From Burkholderia anthina (GTDB lineage: Bacteria > Pseudomonadota > Gammaproteobacteria > Burkholderiales > Burkholderiaceae): 64,000 nucleotides of DNA. The stretch is from the NCBI RefSeq assembly GCF_902498995.1, contig NZ_CABVLY010000006.1:186001-250000 (forward strand), written 5' to 3'. The translations under genes were made by a program, and so were the position numbers. A model generated the notes under the pieces. That model did no database searches and was not told the origin of the DNA. It saw only the letters and a program-made list of their open reading frames with translations. Shown here one piece after another: positions 44,184-54,310 of the stretch (position 1 is its first letter; every line of letters starts with the position of its first letter).

Positions 44184-45458
44184 TTACAGGTCGAGCAGCA
44201 GGCGTGCCGGATCTTCCAGCGCATCCTTCATCGCGACGAGCGACAGCACCGCTTCGCGGCCGTCGATGATCCGGTGGTCGTACGACAGCGCCAGGTAGTT
44301 GATCGGACGGATCACGATCTGGCCGTTTTCGACAACCGGACGCTCCTTCGTCGCGTGCACGCCGAGGATCGCCGATTGCGGCGGGTTGATGATCGGGGTC
44401 GACAGCATCGAGCCGAACACGCCGCCGTTCGAGATCGAGAACGTACCGCCCGTCATTTCTTCGATCGACAGCTTGCCGTCCTTCGCCTTCTGGCCGAATT
44501 CGGCAATCTTCTTCTCGATTTCGGCGAGGCTCAGCTGATCCGCGTTGCGCAGGATCGGCACGACCAGACCGCGCGGCGAACCGACTGCAATACCGATGTC
44601 GAAGTAGCCGTGGTAGACGATGTCGTTACCGTCGATCGACGCGTTCACCAGCGGGAACTTCTTCAGCGCGTGCACGGCCGCCTTCACGAAGAACGACATG
44701 AAGCCGAGCTTCACGCCATGTTCCTTCTCGAACCGGTCCTTGTACTTCGAGCGCAGGTCCATGACCGGCTGCATGTTGACTTCGTTGAACGTCGTCAGGA
44801 TCGCGTTGGTCTGCTGCGATTCGAGCAGACGCTCGGCGATACGCGCACGCAGACGCGACATCGGCACGCGCTGTTCCGGACGGTCGTTCAGCCACGTCGT
44901 TGCCGACGCCGGCACCTTCACTTCCGGCAGCGACGGCTTCGCAGCGGCGGTCTTCGCCGGTGCGGCGGCCGGCGCAGCCTTCGGTGCGCTGCCTGCGGAC
45001 AGCGCGTCGCCCTTCGTGACGCGGCCGTCGCGGCCCGAACCCGCGACGTCGCCCGCCGACAGGCCCTTCTCGGCGAGCAGCTTCGCTGCGGCCGGCGATG
45101 CGGTTGCCGACGATGCGGTTGCAGCAGCCGGCTGGGCTGCCGGTGCGGCTGCAGCAGGTGCTGCCGCCGGCTTGACTTCGGCGGCGCCGGCCGCTGCTTC
45201 GGCCGCGCCGGCCTTCGCTTCGGTGTCGATCGTCGCGATGATCTGGTCGGCAACGACCGTGTCACCGTCGTTCTGCAGCACTTGCGTGAGCACGCCCGCT
45301 GCCGGTGCCGGCACTTCGAGCACGACCTTGTCGGTCTCGAGTTCGATCAGGATTTCGTCCTGCGCGACTGCTTCGCCCGGCTTCTTCTTCCACTGCAGCA
45401 TGGTGGCTTCCGAAACCGACTCCGAAAGCTGGGGGACTTTGACTTCTACGATAGCCAT
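44184..45458 (-). CDS. sucB: Dihydrolipoamide succinyltransferase (E2)
   Basis: A 424-residue E2 enzyme. The lipoyl domain (residues 1-80) has the lipoylation site Lys44 in [16 protein letters not shown], then an Ala/Pro-rich linker, the peripheral subunit-binding domain ([20 protein letters not shown]), a second linker and the catalytic domain with [20 protein letters not shown] and the catalytic [13 protein letters not shown] (His395, Asp399). It transfers succinyl groups to CoA in the TCA cycle. It lies between sucA and lpdA. Confidence 0.97.
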   Translation of the reverse strand: MAIVEVKVPQLSESVSEATMLQWKKKPGEAVAQDEILIELETDKVVLEVPAPAAGVLTQVLQNDGDTVVADQIIATIDTEAKAGAAEAAAGAAEVKPAAAPAAAAPAAQPAAATASSATASPAAAKLLAEKGLSAGDVAGSGRDGRVTKGDALSAGSAPKAAPAAAPAKTAAAKPSLPEVKVPASATTWLNDRPEQRVPMSRLRARIAERLLESQQTNAILTTFNEVNMQPVMDLRSKYKDRFEKEHGVKLGFMSFFVKAAVHALKKFPLVNASIDGNDIVYHGYFDIGIAVGSPRGLVVPILRNADQLSLAEIEKKIAEFGQKAKDGKLSIEEMTGGTFSISNGGVFGSMLSTPIINPPQSAILGVHATKERPVVENGQIVIRPINYLALSYDHRIIDGREAVLSLVAMKDALEDPARLLLDL

Positions 45459-45552
45459 GTGATTTTCCTGGATGCTTAATCTGGGTAATGACGAGGTTCG
45501 TGCGATTCCTTCGGCCGGTGCGGCGCGCAACGCGCCCGGCGGGCCAAAAGAG

Positions 45553-45579
45553 ACGGGAAAGCGCGGCGCGCCTTCCCGT
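45553..45579 (-). other. Hairpin between sucA and sucB
   Basis: Arms ACGGGAA and TTCCCGT enclose GCGC/GCGC pairs; on the minus strand it is followed by CTCTTTT. It may be a weak attenuator or a processing site lowering sucB-lpdA relative to sucA. Confidence 0.5.
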
Positions 45580-45593
45580 TTCGCTTCCGTCGG

Positions 45594-48458
45594 TTATTTC
45601 GCGATCGATGCGCTCTTCAGGCGGCCGAAAGCACCTTCGATGAGGGCCTTCTGCTGCTCGTAGTGCTTCGCGTAGTAGCCAACCGCCGGCGAGGCCGAAG
45701 CCGGACGGCCGCTGTATGCCAGCTTCTGCCCGTCCTTCATGCCTTCCTTCAGGTGGTGCTCGACGTAGAACCAGGGGCCCTGGTTCTGCGGCTCGTCCTG
45801 CACCCAGACCACTTCAGTCGCGTTCTCGTACTTCTTCATTTCGGCTTCGAACTGCTTGTGCGCGAACGGATAAAGCTGCTCGATACGGATGATCGCGACG
45901 TCGTTCGCCTTCGCTTCGCGGCGGTGCGCGACGAGGTCGTAGTACACGCGGCCCGAACAAGCCAGCACGCGCTTGACCTTCTTCGCGTCGATGCCGCCGT
46001 CGGTTTCGCCCAGCACCGGCTGGAACGAACCCTTCGCGAGTTCCGACAGGTCCGACACCGCTTCCTTGTGGCGCAGCAGCGACTTCGGCGTTGCGACGAT
46101 CAGCGGCTTGCGGAACAGACGGATCATCTGGCGACGCAGCAGGTGGAAAATCTGCGCCGGGGTCGTCGGCTGAACGACCTGCATGTTGTGGTCGGCACAC
46201 AGTTGCAGGAAACGCTCGATACGGGTCGACGAGTGCTCCGGACCCTGGCCTTCGTAGCCGTGCGGCAGCAGCATCGTGAGACCCGACACGCGGCCCCACT
46301 TCACTTCGCCCGACGAGATGAACTGGTCGATCACGACCTGCGCGCCGTTCACGAAGTCGCCGAACTGCGCTTCCCACAGCACGAGCGTGTTCGGCTCGGC
46401 GGTCGAGTAACCGTATTCGAAGCCCAGCACCGCTTCTTCCGACAGCACCGAGTCGATCACCGTGAACTTCGCCTGGCCTTCAGCGATGTTCTGCAGCGGC
46501 ACGTACGTGCCGTCGTTCCAGCGCTCGCGGTTCTGGTCGTGCAGCACCGCGTGACGGTGCGTGAACGTGCCGCGGCCCGAGTCCTGGCCCGTCAGGCGCA
46601 CCGAGTAGCCCGATGCGACGAGCGACGCGAATGCGAGGTGTTCGCCCATGCCCCAGTCGAGCGGCTGGTCGCCACGCGCCATGTTGCGGCGGTCGTTGAT
46701 CACGCGCTCGACGAGCGGGTGAACCTTGAAGTTTTCCGGGACCGTCGTGATGCGTTCGCCGAGGCGCTTCAGTTCGGCGAGCGGCACGGCCGTATCGGCT
46801 GCGTCCGTCCACTTGCGGTTCAGGAACGGAACCCAGTCGACCGCGTACTTGCTCTTGTAGTTCGACAGGACCGGATCGACGGTGTGGTGGCCGTCGTCCA
46901 TCGCCTTGCGGTACGCCTTCACGTAGCTGTCGGCGTCTTCCGCGGTGATCACGCCTTGCTGCACGAGCTTCTCGGCGTACAGCGCACGGGTGCCCGGGTG
47001 CTGCGCGATCTTCTTGTACATCAGCGGCTGCGTGACCGCCGGCGTGTCCTGCTCGTTGTGACCCAGCTTGCGGAAGCAGACGATGTCGATCACGACATCC
47101 TTGTGGAACTGCATCCGGTAGTCGATCGCGATCTGGATCGCGAGGACGACAGCTTCCGGGTCATCGCCGTTCACGTGCAGCACCGGCGCTTCGATCATCT
47201 TGACCACGTCGGTACAGTACAGCGTCGAACGCGCATCGCGCGGGTCCGACGTCGTGAAGCCGATCTGGTTGTTGATGACGATGTGCAGCGTGCCGTGCGT
47301 GCCGTAACCGCGCGTCTGCGCGAGGTTTAGCGTTTCCATCACGACGCCCTGGCCAGCGAAGGCCGCGTCGCCGTGGATCTGCACCGGCAGCACTTGCAGG
47401 CCATCTTCGTCGCCGCGGCGGTCCATCCGCGCCTTCGCGGAACCTTCGACCACCGGGTTCACGATTTCGAGGTGCGACGGGTTGAACGCGAGCGACAGGT
47501 GGACCGGGCCGCCTTCGGTCGACACGTCCGACGAGAAGCCCTTGTGGTACTTCACGTCACCGGCCGGCAGGTCGTCGACGTGCTTGCCTTCGAATTCGGC
47601 GAACAGGTCGGCCGGCATCTTGCCCAGCGTGTTGACCAGCACGTTCAGGCGGCCGCGGTGAGCCATGCCGATGATGATTTCCTGCACGCCGCTCTTGCCC
47701 GCGTGCTGGACGACTTCGTCCATCGCCGCGATGAAGCTCTCGCCGCCTTCGAGCGAGAAGCGCTTCTGGCCGACGTACTTGGTGTGCAGGTAACGCTCGA
47801 GGCCTTCAGCGGCCGTCAGGCGGTTCAGGATGTGCTTTTTCTCGTCGGCCGAGAAATTCGGTGTCGCGCGGGTCGACTCCAGACGCTCCTGCCACCAGCG
47901 CTTCTGCTCCGGGTCGCTGATGTACATGTACTCGGCGCCGATCGTGCCGCAGTACGTGTCACGCAGGCCCTTGACGATATCGCGCAGCGAAGCCTGGTCG
48001 AAACCGAAATACAGGTTGCTCGCGCTGTACGTCTGGTCGAGGTCGCCTTCCGAGAAGTCGTAGAAAGCCGGTTCGAGTTCGGGAATGGCGGGACGTTCGC
48101 GACGCTTCAGCGGATCCAGATTGGCCCATTGCGAGCCGAGGAAGCGATATGCGCTGATCAGGGACTGGACGTGAACCTGCTTGCGCGCGGTTGCCAGGTT
48201 GCTGGTGCTTTCGCGCGGGATGAAGGCATTGGCCTTCGCACGCTCGGCGAACGATTCGACGATCGGAAAATGAGCGACGTCATTGGCGGTCGAGCCGTCG
48301 GTTGCAGGGACGTTCTGCAACGCGTCGAAATACTCACGCCAGTTCTCCGGCACCGATGCCGGATTGTTGAGGTATGCATCGTACAGTTCTTCAACGTACG
48401 AAGCATTGCCGCCGAACAGATAGGAGTTCAGCTGAAACTGCTTCATTACATCTGACAT
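45594..48458 (-). CDS. sucA: 2-Oxoglutarate dehydrogenase E1
   Basis: A 954-residue thiamine-diphosphate-dependent decarboxylase. The N-terminus NSYLFGGNASYVEELYDAYL is the typical E1o start, followed by LEPAFYDFSEGDLDQTYSAS. The thiamine-diphosphate region shows VNPVVEGSAKARMDRRGD and IHGDAAFAGQGVVMETLNLA (GDAAFAGQG), then HVNGDDPEAVVLAIQIAIDY. The transketolase-type C-half includes DSGRGTFTHRHAVLHDQ and EAQFGDFVNGAQVVIDQFIS. It decarboxylates 2-oxoglutarate and passes the succinyl group to the E2 lipoyl arm. It is the first gene of the cluster. The ATG follows AAGGTGAGC-type site. Confidence 0.97.
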   Translation of the reverse strand: MSDVMKQFQLNSYLFGGNASYVEELYDAYLNNPASVPENWREYFDALQNVPATDGSTANDVAHFPIVESFAERAKANAFIPRESTSNLATARKQVHVQSLISAYRFLGSQWANLDPLKRRERPAIPELEPAFYDFSEGDLDQTYSASNLYFGFDQASLRDIVKGLRDTYCGTIGAEYMYISDPEQKRWWQERLESTRATPNFSADEKKHILNRLTAAEGLERYLHTKYVGQKRFSLEGGESFIAAMDEVVQHAGKSGVQEIIIGMAHRGRLNVLVNTLGKMPADLFAEFEGKHVDDLPAGDVKYHKGFSSDVSTEGGPVHLSLAFNPSHLEIVNPVVEGSAKARMDRRGDEDGLQVLPVQIHGDAAFAGQGVVMETLNLAQTRGYGTHGTLHIVINNQIGFTTSDPRDARSTLYCTDVVKMIEAPVLHVNGDDPEAVVLAIQIAIDYRMQFHKDVVIDIVCFRKLGHNEQDTPAVTQPLMYKKIAQHPGTRALYAEKLVQQGVITAEDADSYVKAYRKAMDDGHHTVDPVLSNYKSKYAVDWVPFLNRKWTDAADTAVPLAELKRLGERITTVPENFKVHPLVERVINDRRNMARGDQPLDWGMGEHLAFASLVASGYSVRLTGQDSGRGTFTHRHAVLHDQNRERWNDGTYVPLQNIAEGQAKFTVIDSVLSEEAVLGFEYGYSTAEPNTLVLWEAQFGDFVNGAQVVIDQFISSGEVKWGRVSGLTMLLPHGYEGQGPEHSSTRIERFLQLCADHNMQVVQPTTPAQIFHLLRRQMIRLFRKPLIVATPKSLLRHKEAVSDLSELAKGSFQPVLGETDGGIDAKKVKRVLACSGRVYYDLVAHRREAKANDVAIIRIEQLYPFAHKQFEAEMKKYENATEVVWVQDEPQNQGPWFYVEHHLKEGMKDGQKLAYSGRPASASPAVGYYAKHYEQQKALIEGAFGRLKSASIAK

Positions 48459-48722
48459 TTTACGCTCACCTTTCTTCGAGCTTCTCGAGAAATAGCGGGT
48501 TACTCAACCTTCCGCGACACGGCCTGACCGTTTAGCGGATTGCGAATCAAGTCTTGCTTGGAAGGACCTAAAACTTGCGTGCGCGCAGCATATCACAGAA
48601 CCGATACCGAAGTTCACGGCGAAATGTGCCTGAAAGCACCGCGCGACGGGGTTTTGCCCGATTGCAACGACCCACGGGAACAGTGTTTTGCAGGCTGTCC
48701 GGTTGCGCATGGCGCAGATGCA
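48459..48722. other. Intergenic leader upstream of sucA
   Basis: About 260 nt between the sucA start and the typA terminator; contains no credible gene. It should hold the sucA promoter on the minus strand, but no strong -35/-10 pair could be assigned. Confidence 0.5.
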
Positions 48723-48750
48723 AAAAAGGCCACCCGGAGGTGGCCTTTTT
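48723..48750 (-). terminator. Terminator after typA
   Basis: Perfect arms AAAAAGGCCACC and GGTGGCCTTTTT with loop CGGA, 26 nt after the typA stop codon; the flanking A and T runs make it effective in both directions. Confidence 0.92.
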
Positions 48751-48775
48751 CGTCATGCACGGGAACGATCGATGC

Positions 48776-50602
48776 TTAGTCGACCGCGCCTTCGCGGCTC
48801 GCGCGACGACGCTCGTGTTCCTTCAGGAAGCGCTTGCGCAGACGGATCGACTGCGGCGTCACTTCGACGAGTTCGTCGTCGTCGATGAATTCGACCGCGT
48901 ATTCGAGCGACATCTGGACCGGCGGCACGAGACGCACGGCTTCGTCGGTACCCGACGCGCGCACGTTCGTCAGCTGCTTGCCCTTGATCGGGTTCACGAC
49001 GAGGTCGTTGTCGCGGCTGTGGATGCCGATGATCATGCCCTCATACAGCGCGTCACCCGGCTTCACGAACATGCGGCCGCGGTCCTGCAGCTTCCACAGT
49101 GCGTAGGCCACGGCTGCGCCGTCGTCCTGCGAGATCAGCACGCCGTTGCGGCGCTCGAAGACCGAGCCGTCCTTGACCGGCGCGTACGAGTCGAAGATGT
49201 GGCTCATCAGGCCCGTACCGCGCGTGAGCGTCAGGAATTCGCTCTGGAAGCCGATCAGGCCACGCGCCGACATCTTGTACTCCAGACGCGTGCGGCCGCG
49301 GCCGTCCGATGCCATGTCGAGCATCTCGCCTTTGCGGCGGCCGAGCTCTTCCATCACGCCACCCTGGTGCTCGTCTTCGACGTCGACGGTCAGCAGTTCG
49401 TACGGCTCGTGCCGCACGCCGTCGATTTCCTGCATCACGACGCGCGGACGCGACACGGCCAGCTCGTAGCCTTCACGGCGCATGTTCTCGACGAGAATCG
49501 TCAGGTGCAGTTCGCCGCGGCCCGACACTTCGAACACCGTTTCGTCGCCCGTGTCCTTCACGCGCAGCGCAACGTTGTGGTTCAGTTCCTTCATCAGACG
49601 ATCGCGGATCTGGCGGCTCGTCACGAACTTGCCTTCGCGGCCAGCCAGCGGCGACGAGTTGACCAGGAAGTTCATCGTCAGCGTCGGCTCGTCGACGGTG
49701 ATCATCGGCAGCGCTTCCGGCGTATCGACCGCGCAGATCGTCGCGCCGATGCCGACGTCTTCAATACCGTTGATCAGCACGATGTCGCCCGCTTCGGCCG
49801 ATTCGACCTGCACACGCTCGAGGCCCTTGAACGACAGCACCTGGTTGATCTTGCGGTTCAGCACGTCGCCTTCCGGGCCGAAGCGCATCACGACCGGCTG
49901 ACCCGGCTTGATGCGGCCACGCGTGATGCGGCCGACGCCGATCCGGCCGACGTACGTCGAAAAGTCGAGCGACGTGATCTGAAGCTGCAGCGGCGCTTCC
50001 GGATCGGCCGGGCGAACCGGCACGTGCGCGAGGATCGCCTCGAACAGCGGGCGCATGTCGCCTTCGCGGGCGGCCGGGTCGAGCGACGCGTAGCCATTCA
50101 GGCCCGACGCATAGACGATCGGGAAGTCGAGCTGCTCCTCGGTCGCGCCGAGCTTGTCGAACAGGTCGAAGGTCTGGTTGATGACCCAGTCGATCCGCGC
50201 ACCCGGACGGTCGATCTTGTTGACGACGACGATCGGCTTCAGGCCGAGCGCCAGCGCCTTCTTCGTGACGAAGCGCGTTTGCGGCATCGGGCCTTCGACG
50301 GCGTCGACGAGCAGCAGCACCGAGTCGACCATCGACAGCACGCGCTCCACTTCGCCACCGAAGTCCGCGTGCCCCGGCGTGTCGACGATGTTGATGTGCG
50401 TGCCTTCGTATTCGACCGCGCAGTTCTTCGCGAGAATCGTGATCCCGCGCTCTTTTTCGATGTCGTTCGAGTCCATCACGCGTTCGGCAATCTGCTGGTT
50501 CTCGCGGAAGGTGCCGGACTGGCGGAGCAGTTGGTCGACGAGCGTAGTCTTGCCGTGGTCGACGTGAGCGATGATGGCGATATTGCGAAGGGCGCGGGTC
50601 AT
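48776..50602 (-). CDS. typA: Ribosome-binding GTPase TypA/BipA
   Basis: A 608-residue translational GTPase of the BipA type. G1 is [10 protein letters not shown] (residues 12-21), G2 region [11 protein letters not shown]3 [16 protein letters not shown]4 VVNKIDRP, followed by domain II, then the C-terminal EF-G-like domain and the BipA-specific C-terminus ([52 protein letters not shown]). It binds 70S ribosomes and aids 50S assembly under stress. The ATG chosen gives [17 protein letters not shown]; longer frames have no support. Confidence 0.96.
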   Translation of the reverse strand: MTRALRNIAIIAHVDHGKTTLVDQLLRQSGTFRENQQIAERVMDSNDIEKERGITILAKNCAVEYEGTHINIVDTPGHADFGGEVERVLSMVDSVLLLVDAVEGPMPQTRFVTKKALALGLKPIVVVNKIDRPGARIDWVINQTFDLFDKLGATEEQLDFPIVYASGLNGYASLDPAAREGDMRPLFEAILAHVPVRPADPEAPLQLQITSLDFSTYVGRIGVGRITRGRIKPGQPVVMRFGPEGDVLNRKINQVLSFKGLERVQVESAEAGDIVLINGIEDVGIGATICAVDTPEALPMITVDEPTLTMNFLVNSSPLAGREGKFVTSRQIRDRLMKELNHNVALRVKDTGDETVFEVSGRGELHLTILVENMRREGYELAVSRPRVVMQEIDGVRHEPYELLTVDVEDEHQGGVMEELGRRKGEMLDMASDGRGRTRLEYKMSARGLIGFQSEFLTLTRGTGLMSHIFDSYAPVKDGSVFERRNGVLISQDDGAAVAYALWKLQDRGRMFVKPGDALYEGMIIGIHSRDNDLVVNPIKGKQLTNVRASGTDEAVRLVPPVQMSLEYAVEFIDDDELVEVTPQSIRLRKRFLKEHERRRASREGAVD

Positions 50603-50865
50603 AGAAACCTGGAAATCGTTGAACGCGCAAACGCGCACGCTCGTTCGACACGTGCGCGCGCATTGCAGCTTGGAAACCACAAATTATAGCACGTGCGAAT
50701 GTCCGGAACCGGACTGCCGCTGCGACGCAACAAACAGCGCGCCTCCGCCCCTTCCCTTGCGCGCTGCATCGACCGCCCGAAGCTGCCGCCAGCCGACCGA
50801 AAACCCTTACCCCGACAAGGGAATTTTGGTCCGCGGCGCGCCCTCCCGGTCGGTTCGATTAACAT
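50603..50865. other. Intergenic region between typA and marR
   Basis: About 260 nt between divergent genes, with no credible ORF. The left part should carry the typA promoter on the minus strand; nothing clear was seen there. Confidence 0.5.
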
Positions 50866-50910
50866 TTGCCGCGGCAAGCAATTGTGCCTATACTGCTGCC
50901 TAGTCAACTA
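50866..50910 (+). promoter_or_regulatory. marR promoter with overlapping palindrome
   Basis: -35 TTGCCG (50866-50871) and -10 TATACT (50889-50894) are 17 bp apart. The expected start (near 50901) coincides with TAGT-CA-ACTA (50901-50910), an inverted repeat suited to binding by the MarR dimer. A related palindrome TAGTTG-N6-CAATTA at 51421-51438 lies between marR and the efflux genes. Confidence 0.65.
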
Positions 50911-50928
50911 TTGCAGCTTCAGGGTTTT

Positions 50929-51423
50929 ATGTCGGATTCTCCTTCCCAACCGCCCGTTTCGCCGCTGTCTTCGTATCAGATGAACGACAGCGTCGGTTAT
51001 TTGATGTCGCGCGTGAAGTCGGTCATGACCAACCTCGTCACGCAACGCACGCAGGAAGAGCTCGGCATCACCGGCACGCAGGCGAGCATGCTGTTCATGA
51101 TCGCGGTCGGCAAATGCTCGACGGCCGCCGAACTCGCACGGGAATACGGAATCGACGCGAGCGCCGTCACCCGCCTGCTCGACCGCGTCGAGAAGCGCGG
51201 CCTGCTGTGCCGCGTGCGCAGCATCGAGGACCGGCGGGTCGTGCGTCTCGAACTGACCGACGAAGGCCGCGCGCTCGCCGAGCGGCTGCCGCCGGTGTTC
51301 CGCAGCGTCCTCGACGAACTGCTGGGCGGTTTTACGCCGGAGGAAGTCGGGTTCCTGAAGAGCATGCTGCGCCGCATTCTCAGCAACTATTGCGAGACGG
51401 CAGGTAGCAGCGTCACGGAATAG
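50929..51423 (+). CDS. MarR-family regulator of the efflux operon
   Basis: A 164-residue MarR-type winged-helix repressor. The DNA-binding part is STAAELAREYGIDASAVTRL, followed by LDRVEKRGLLCRVRSIEDRR, VVRLELTDEGRALAE (the wing with the DxR motif). An N-terminal extension of about 20 residues is Ser/Pro-rich. It begins after a TTCAGGGTTTT-type site and lies 84 nt upstream of the outer-membrane factor gene of an Emr-type efflux system. It is probably the phenolic- or drug-responsive repressor of that operon, like EmrR (inference). Confidence 0.9.
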   Translation: MSDSPSQPPVSPLSSYQMNDSVGYLMSRVKSVMTNLVTQRTQEELGITGTQASMLFMIAVGKCSTAAELAREYGIDASAVTRLLDRVEKRGLLCRVRSIEDRRVVRLELTDEGRALAERLPPVFRSVLDELLGGFTPEEVGFLKSMLRRILSNYCETAGSSVTE

Positions 51424-51438
51424 TTGCCATAACAATTA
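51421..51438. promoter_or_regulatory. Possible MarR operator between marR and efflux genes
   Basis: TAGTTG-N6-CAATTA, half-sites matching at 5 of 6 positions, overlaps the marR stop codon and lies 34 bp before the GTG at 51472. Confidence 0.4.
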
Positions 51439-51507
51439 CTTTTGACAGATTAATGTAAGGAAATCCTTGCAGTGTCCATCATTCATTCCGAGTCAGGGCT
51501 CAGCGCG

Positions 51508-53013
51508 ATGAAATCCACTCCGTTGTCCGTGCGCGCCAGTTCGTGCCGCGCCGCCGTCGCCGCCGCGGTTGCCGCGCTGGCGCTGGCAGGCTGCGCGAAC
51601 TACATCGGCATCAAGAGCGACAAGCAGATTGCGCCCGCGTCGCAATTCGAAACCACCCAGAGCCTGCCGGCCCAGGGCGGCCATTGGCCGGCGCTCGACT
51701 GGGCCAGCCAGTTCGGCGATCCGCAGCTGCCGCAGTTGATCGACGAGGCGCTCCAGGGCAACCCGTCGATCGCGCAGGCGCAGGCGCGCATCGCGAAAGC
51801 GTCGTCATACATCGAGACGTCGCGCTCCAACCTGATGCCCAAAGCCGAGGCCAGCTACTCGTGGACCCGCGAGCTGTATTCGTCGAATGCGCTGTTCCCG
51901 CCGCCGTACGGCGGTCAGTGGTACAGCGAGAACAATGCGCTCGCGAGCGCATCGTGGGATCTCGACCTGTGGGGCAAGAACCGCGAACGACTGCACACGG
52001 CCGTGTCGCAGGAAAAGGCCGCCGAAGCCGACATGCAGCAGGCGCGCATCACGCTCGCGTCGTCGGTCGCCCGCACCTACAACTCGCTCGCGCAACTCTA
52101 TGCGTTGCGCGACATCGCCCAACGCGAGATCGCCAACCGCCAGACGGTCGGCAAGATCACCGACGGGCGCGTGTCGGCCGGCCTCGACACCAACGTGGAG
52201 CGCCAGACCGCACGCGGCAATATCGCGACGACCCAGGCGTCGCTGTCCGACCTCGACGGCCAGATCACGACGGTGCGCTACCAGCTCGCCGCCCTGCTCG
52301 GCAAGGGTCCGGACCGCGGGCTGCAAATCGCCGCGCCGGTGATGAACCCGACCGCCGATGTGGCGCTGCCCGGCAACCTGCCGGCCGATCTCGTGTCGCG
52401 CCGCCCCGACATCGTCGCCGCACGCTGGCAGGTCGAGGCCGCGATGCACGACGTGAAGGAAGCGAAGGCCGAATTCTTCCCGGACGTGAACCTCGCAGCC
52501 GGTTTCGGCTTCGATGCGTTCGGCTGGGGCAAATTCCTGAATTTCACAAGCCGCCAGGCGCAGTTCGGCCCGGCCATCCACCTGCCGATCTTCGATGCCG
52601 GCGCGCTGCGCGCGCAGCTCAAGGGCCGCTATGCGGACTTCGACCTGTCGGTCGCGAACTACAACCAGACGCTGATCAGCGCGCTGAACGATGTCGCGAC
52701 GCAAGTTGCCTCGATCCGCGCGGTCGATCGTCAGATGGGCGACGCACAGCGCGCGCTCGACGCGTCGACGCGTGCGTACGACCTCGCCGTGATCCGCTAC
52801 AAGGCCGGCCTGTCGCCGCAGCTCCAGGTGCTGACCGCGGACAGCAACCGCCTTGCATCGGAACAGACCGTGACCAACCTGAAGATGCGCCGGCGCGACA
52901 TGCAGCTCGCGCTGATCAAGGCGCTCGGCGGCGGGTTCGACGCGACCGGCACGCGACTCGCCGCGCCCGACGCGACCGACACCGGCAAGCAGACACAACA
53001 GGCCGCCAACTGA
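51508..53013 (+). CDS. Outer-membrane efflux lipoprotein (NodT/OprM-like)
   Basis: A 501-residue outer-membrane factor of the RND/Emr type. The signal peptide ends in lipobox LAGC (Cys29), and the protein has two OEP domains: the first with WASQFGDPQLPQLIDEALQG, and the second with LPADLVSRRPDIVAARWQVE (conserved NodT block), FFPDVNLAAGFGF and PIFDAGALRAQLKGRYADFD. It forms the trimeric outer-membrane channel. The start could instead be GTG at 51472, which has a good AAGGA site but gives a long signal N-region; I favour the ATG. It is first in the efflux operon. Confidence 0.88.
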   Translation: MKSTPLSVRASSCRAAVAAAVAALALAGCANYIGIKSDKQIAPASQFETTQSLPAQGGHWPALDWASQFGDPQLPQLIDEALQGNPSIAQAQARIAKASSYIETSRSNLMPKAEASYSWTRELYSSNALFPPPYGGQWYSENNALASASWDLDLWGKNRERLHTAVSQEKAAEADMQQARITLASSVARTYNSLAQLYALRDIAQREIANRQTVGKITDGRVSAGLDTNVERQTARGNIATTQASLSDLDGQITTVRYQLAALLGKGPDRGLQIAAPVMNPTADVALPGNLPADLVSRRPDIVAARWQVEAAMHDVKEAKAEFFPDVNLAAGFGFDAFGWGKFLNFTSRQAQFGPAIHLPIFDAGALRAQLKGRYADFDLSVANYNQTLISALNDVATQVASIRAVDRQMGDAQRALDASTRAYDLAVIRYKAGLSPQLQVLTADSNRLASEQTVTNLKMRRRDMQLALIKALGGGFDATGTRLAAPDATDTGKQTQQAAN

Positions 53014-53065
53014 TCCGGCGCCACCACTACGCAGACACTCGAAATAACGGACGGAGAAAATCGCC

Positions 53066-54283
53066 ATGAGCGACCCTCAACAAAACGCCGCCAGCGCACA
53101 GCCGCAGAACAACGGGAAGCGCAAACGGATGATGACGCTGCTGATCGCGGTCATCGTGATCGCGGCCATCGCGTACGGTCTGTACTACTTCCTCGTCGCG
53201 CGCTTCCATGAAGAGACCGACGACGCATACGTGAACGGCAACGTCGTGCAGATCACGCCGCAGGTCACGGGTACGGTGATCGCCGTGAAGGCCGACGATA
53301 CGCAGACGGTCAAGGCCGGCGATCCGCTGGTCGTGCTCGATCCGGCCGATTCGCAAGTCGCGCTGCAGCAGGCCGAAGCAAACCTCGCGCAGACGGTGCG
53401 CCAGGTGCGCGGCCTGTTCGTCAACGACGACCAGTACCGTGCGCAAGTCGCGCTGCGCGACTCCGACCTGTCGAAGGCGCAGGACGACCTGCGTCGTCGC
53501 CTGGCCGTCGCGCAAACGGGCGCCGTGTCGCAGGAAGAGATCTCCCACGCACGCGACGCCGTGCGCGCCGCACAGGCCTCGGTCGACGCGGCCCAGCAGC
53601 AGCTCGCATCGAACCGCGCGCTGACCGCGAACACGACGATCGCATCGCACCCGAACGTGATGGCGGCCGCGGCAAAGGTGCGCGACGCGTACCTCGCGAA
53701 CGCACGTAACGTGCTGCCCGCGCCGGTCACCGGCTATGTCGCGAAGCGCTCGGTGCAAGTCGGCCAGCGCGTGTCGCCGGGCAACCCGCTGATGTCGGTC
53801 GTGCCGCTGAACGCCGTGTGGGTCGATGCGAACTTCAAGGAAGTCCAGCTCAATCACATGCGCATCGGCCAGCCGGTCGAACTGACGGCCGACATCTACG
53901 GCTCGTCGATCGTGTACCACGGCAAGGTCGTCGGCTTCTCGGCCGGCACGGGCTCCGCGTTCTCGCTGCTGCCGGCGCAGAACGCGACGGGCAACTGGAT
54001 CAAGGTCGTGCAGCGCCTGCCGGTGCGTATCGAAATCGATCCGAAGGATCTCGAGAAGCATCCGCTGCGCATCGGCCTGTCGATGCAGGTCGACGTCGAC
54101 ATCAAGGACGAACGCGGCGACCAGCTCGCGAACGCGCAGAACACGGTCTACGAGACCAACGTGTTCGCGAAGTACGGTGACGAAGCCGACGCCGAAATCG
54201 CTCGCATCATCGCGGCGAACGCCGGCGGCAACGCGGCGGCACCGGCCGCGGCGAAGTCGAACGGCACCGCCAAGATGATGTAA
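53066..54283 (+). CDS. emrA: EmrA-like membrane-fusion protein
   Basis: A 405-residue HlyD/EmrA-family adaptor. One N-terminal transmembrane helix (MMTLLIAVIVIAAIAYGLYY) is followed by the lipoyl/barrel-sandwich half-motif TDDAYVNGNVVQITPQVTGT, coiled-coil hairpin (LQQAEANLAQTVRQVRGLFV...RRRLAVAQTGAVSQEEISHA) and the second half-motif VLPAPVTGYVAKRSVQVGQR. It connects the inner-membrane EmrB pump with the outer-membrane channel. The TDDAYV box is diagnostic of EmrA. The gap to the channel gene is 52 nt. Confidence 0.93.
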   Translation: MSDPQQNAASAQPQNNGKRKRMMTLLIAVIVIAAIAYGLYYFLVARFHEETDDAYVNGNVVQITPQVTGTVIAVKADDTQTVKAGDPLVVLDPADSQVALQQAEANLAQTVRQVRGLFVNDDQYRAQVALRDSDLSKAQDDLRRRLAVAQTGAVSQEEISHARDAVRAAQASVDAAQQQLASNRALTANTTIASHPNVMAAAAKVRDAYLANARNVLPAPVTGYVAKRSVQVGQRVSPGNPLMSVVPLNAVWVDANFKEVQLNHMRIGQPVELTADIYGSSIVYHGKVVGFSAGTGSAFSLLPAQNATGNWIKVVQRLPVRIEIDPKDLEKHPLRIGLSMQVDVDIKDERGDQLANAQNTVYETNVFAKYGDEADAEIARIIAANAGGNAAAPAAAKSNGTAKMM

Positions 54284-54310
54284 CGGCTCGATTCCGGAAA
54301 AACTACCGAC

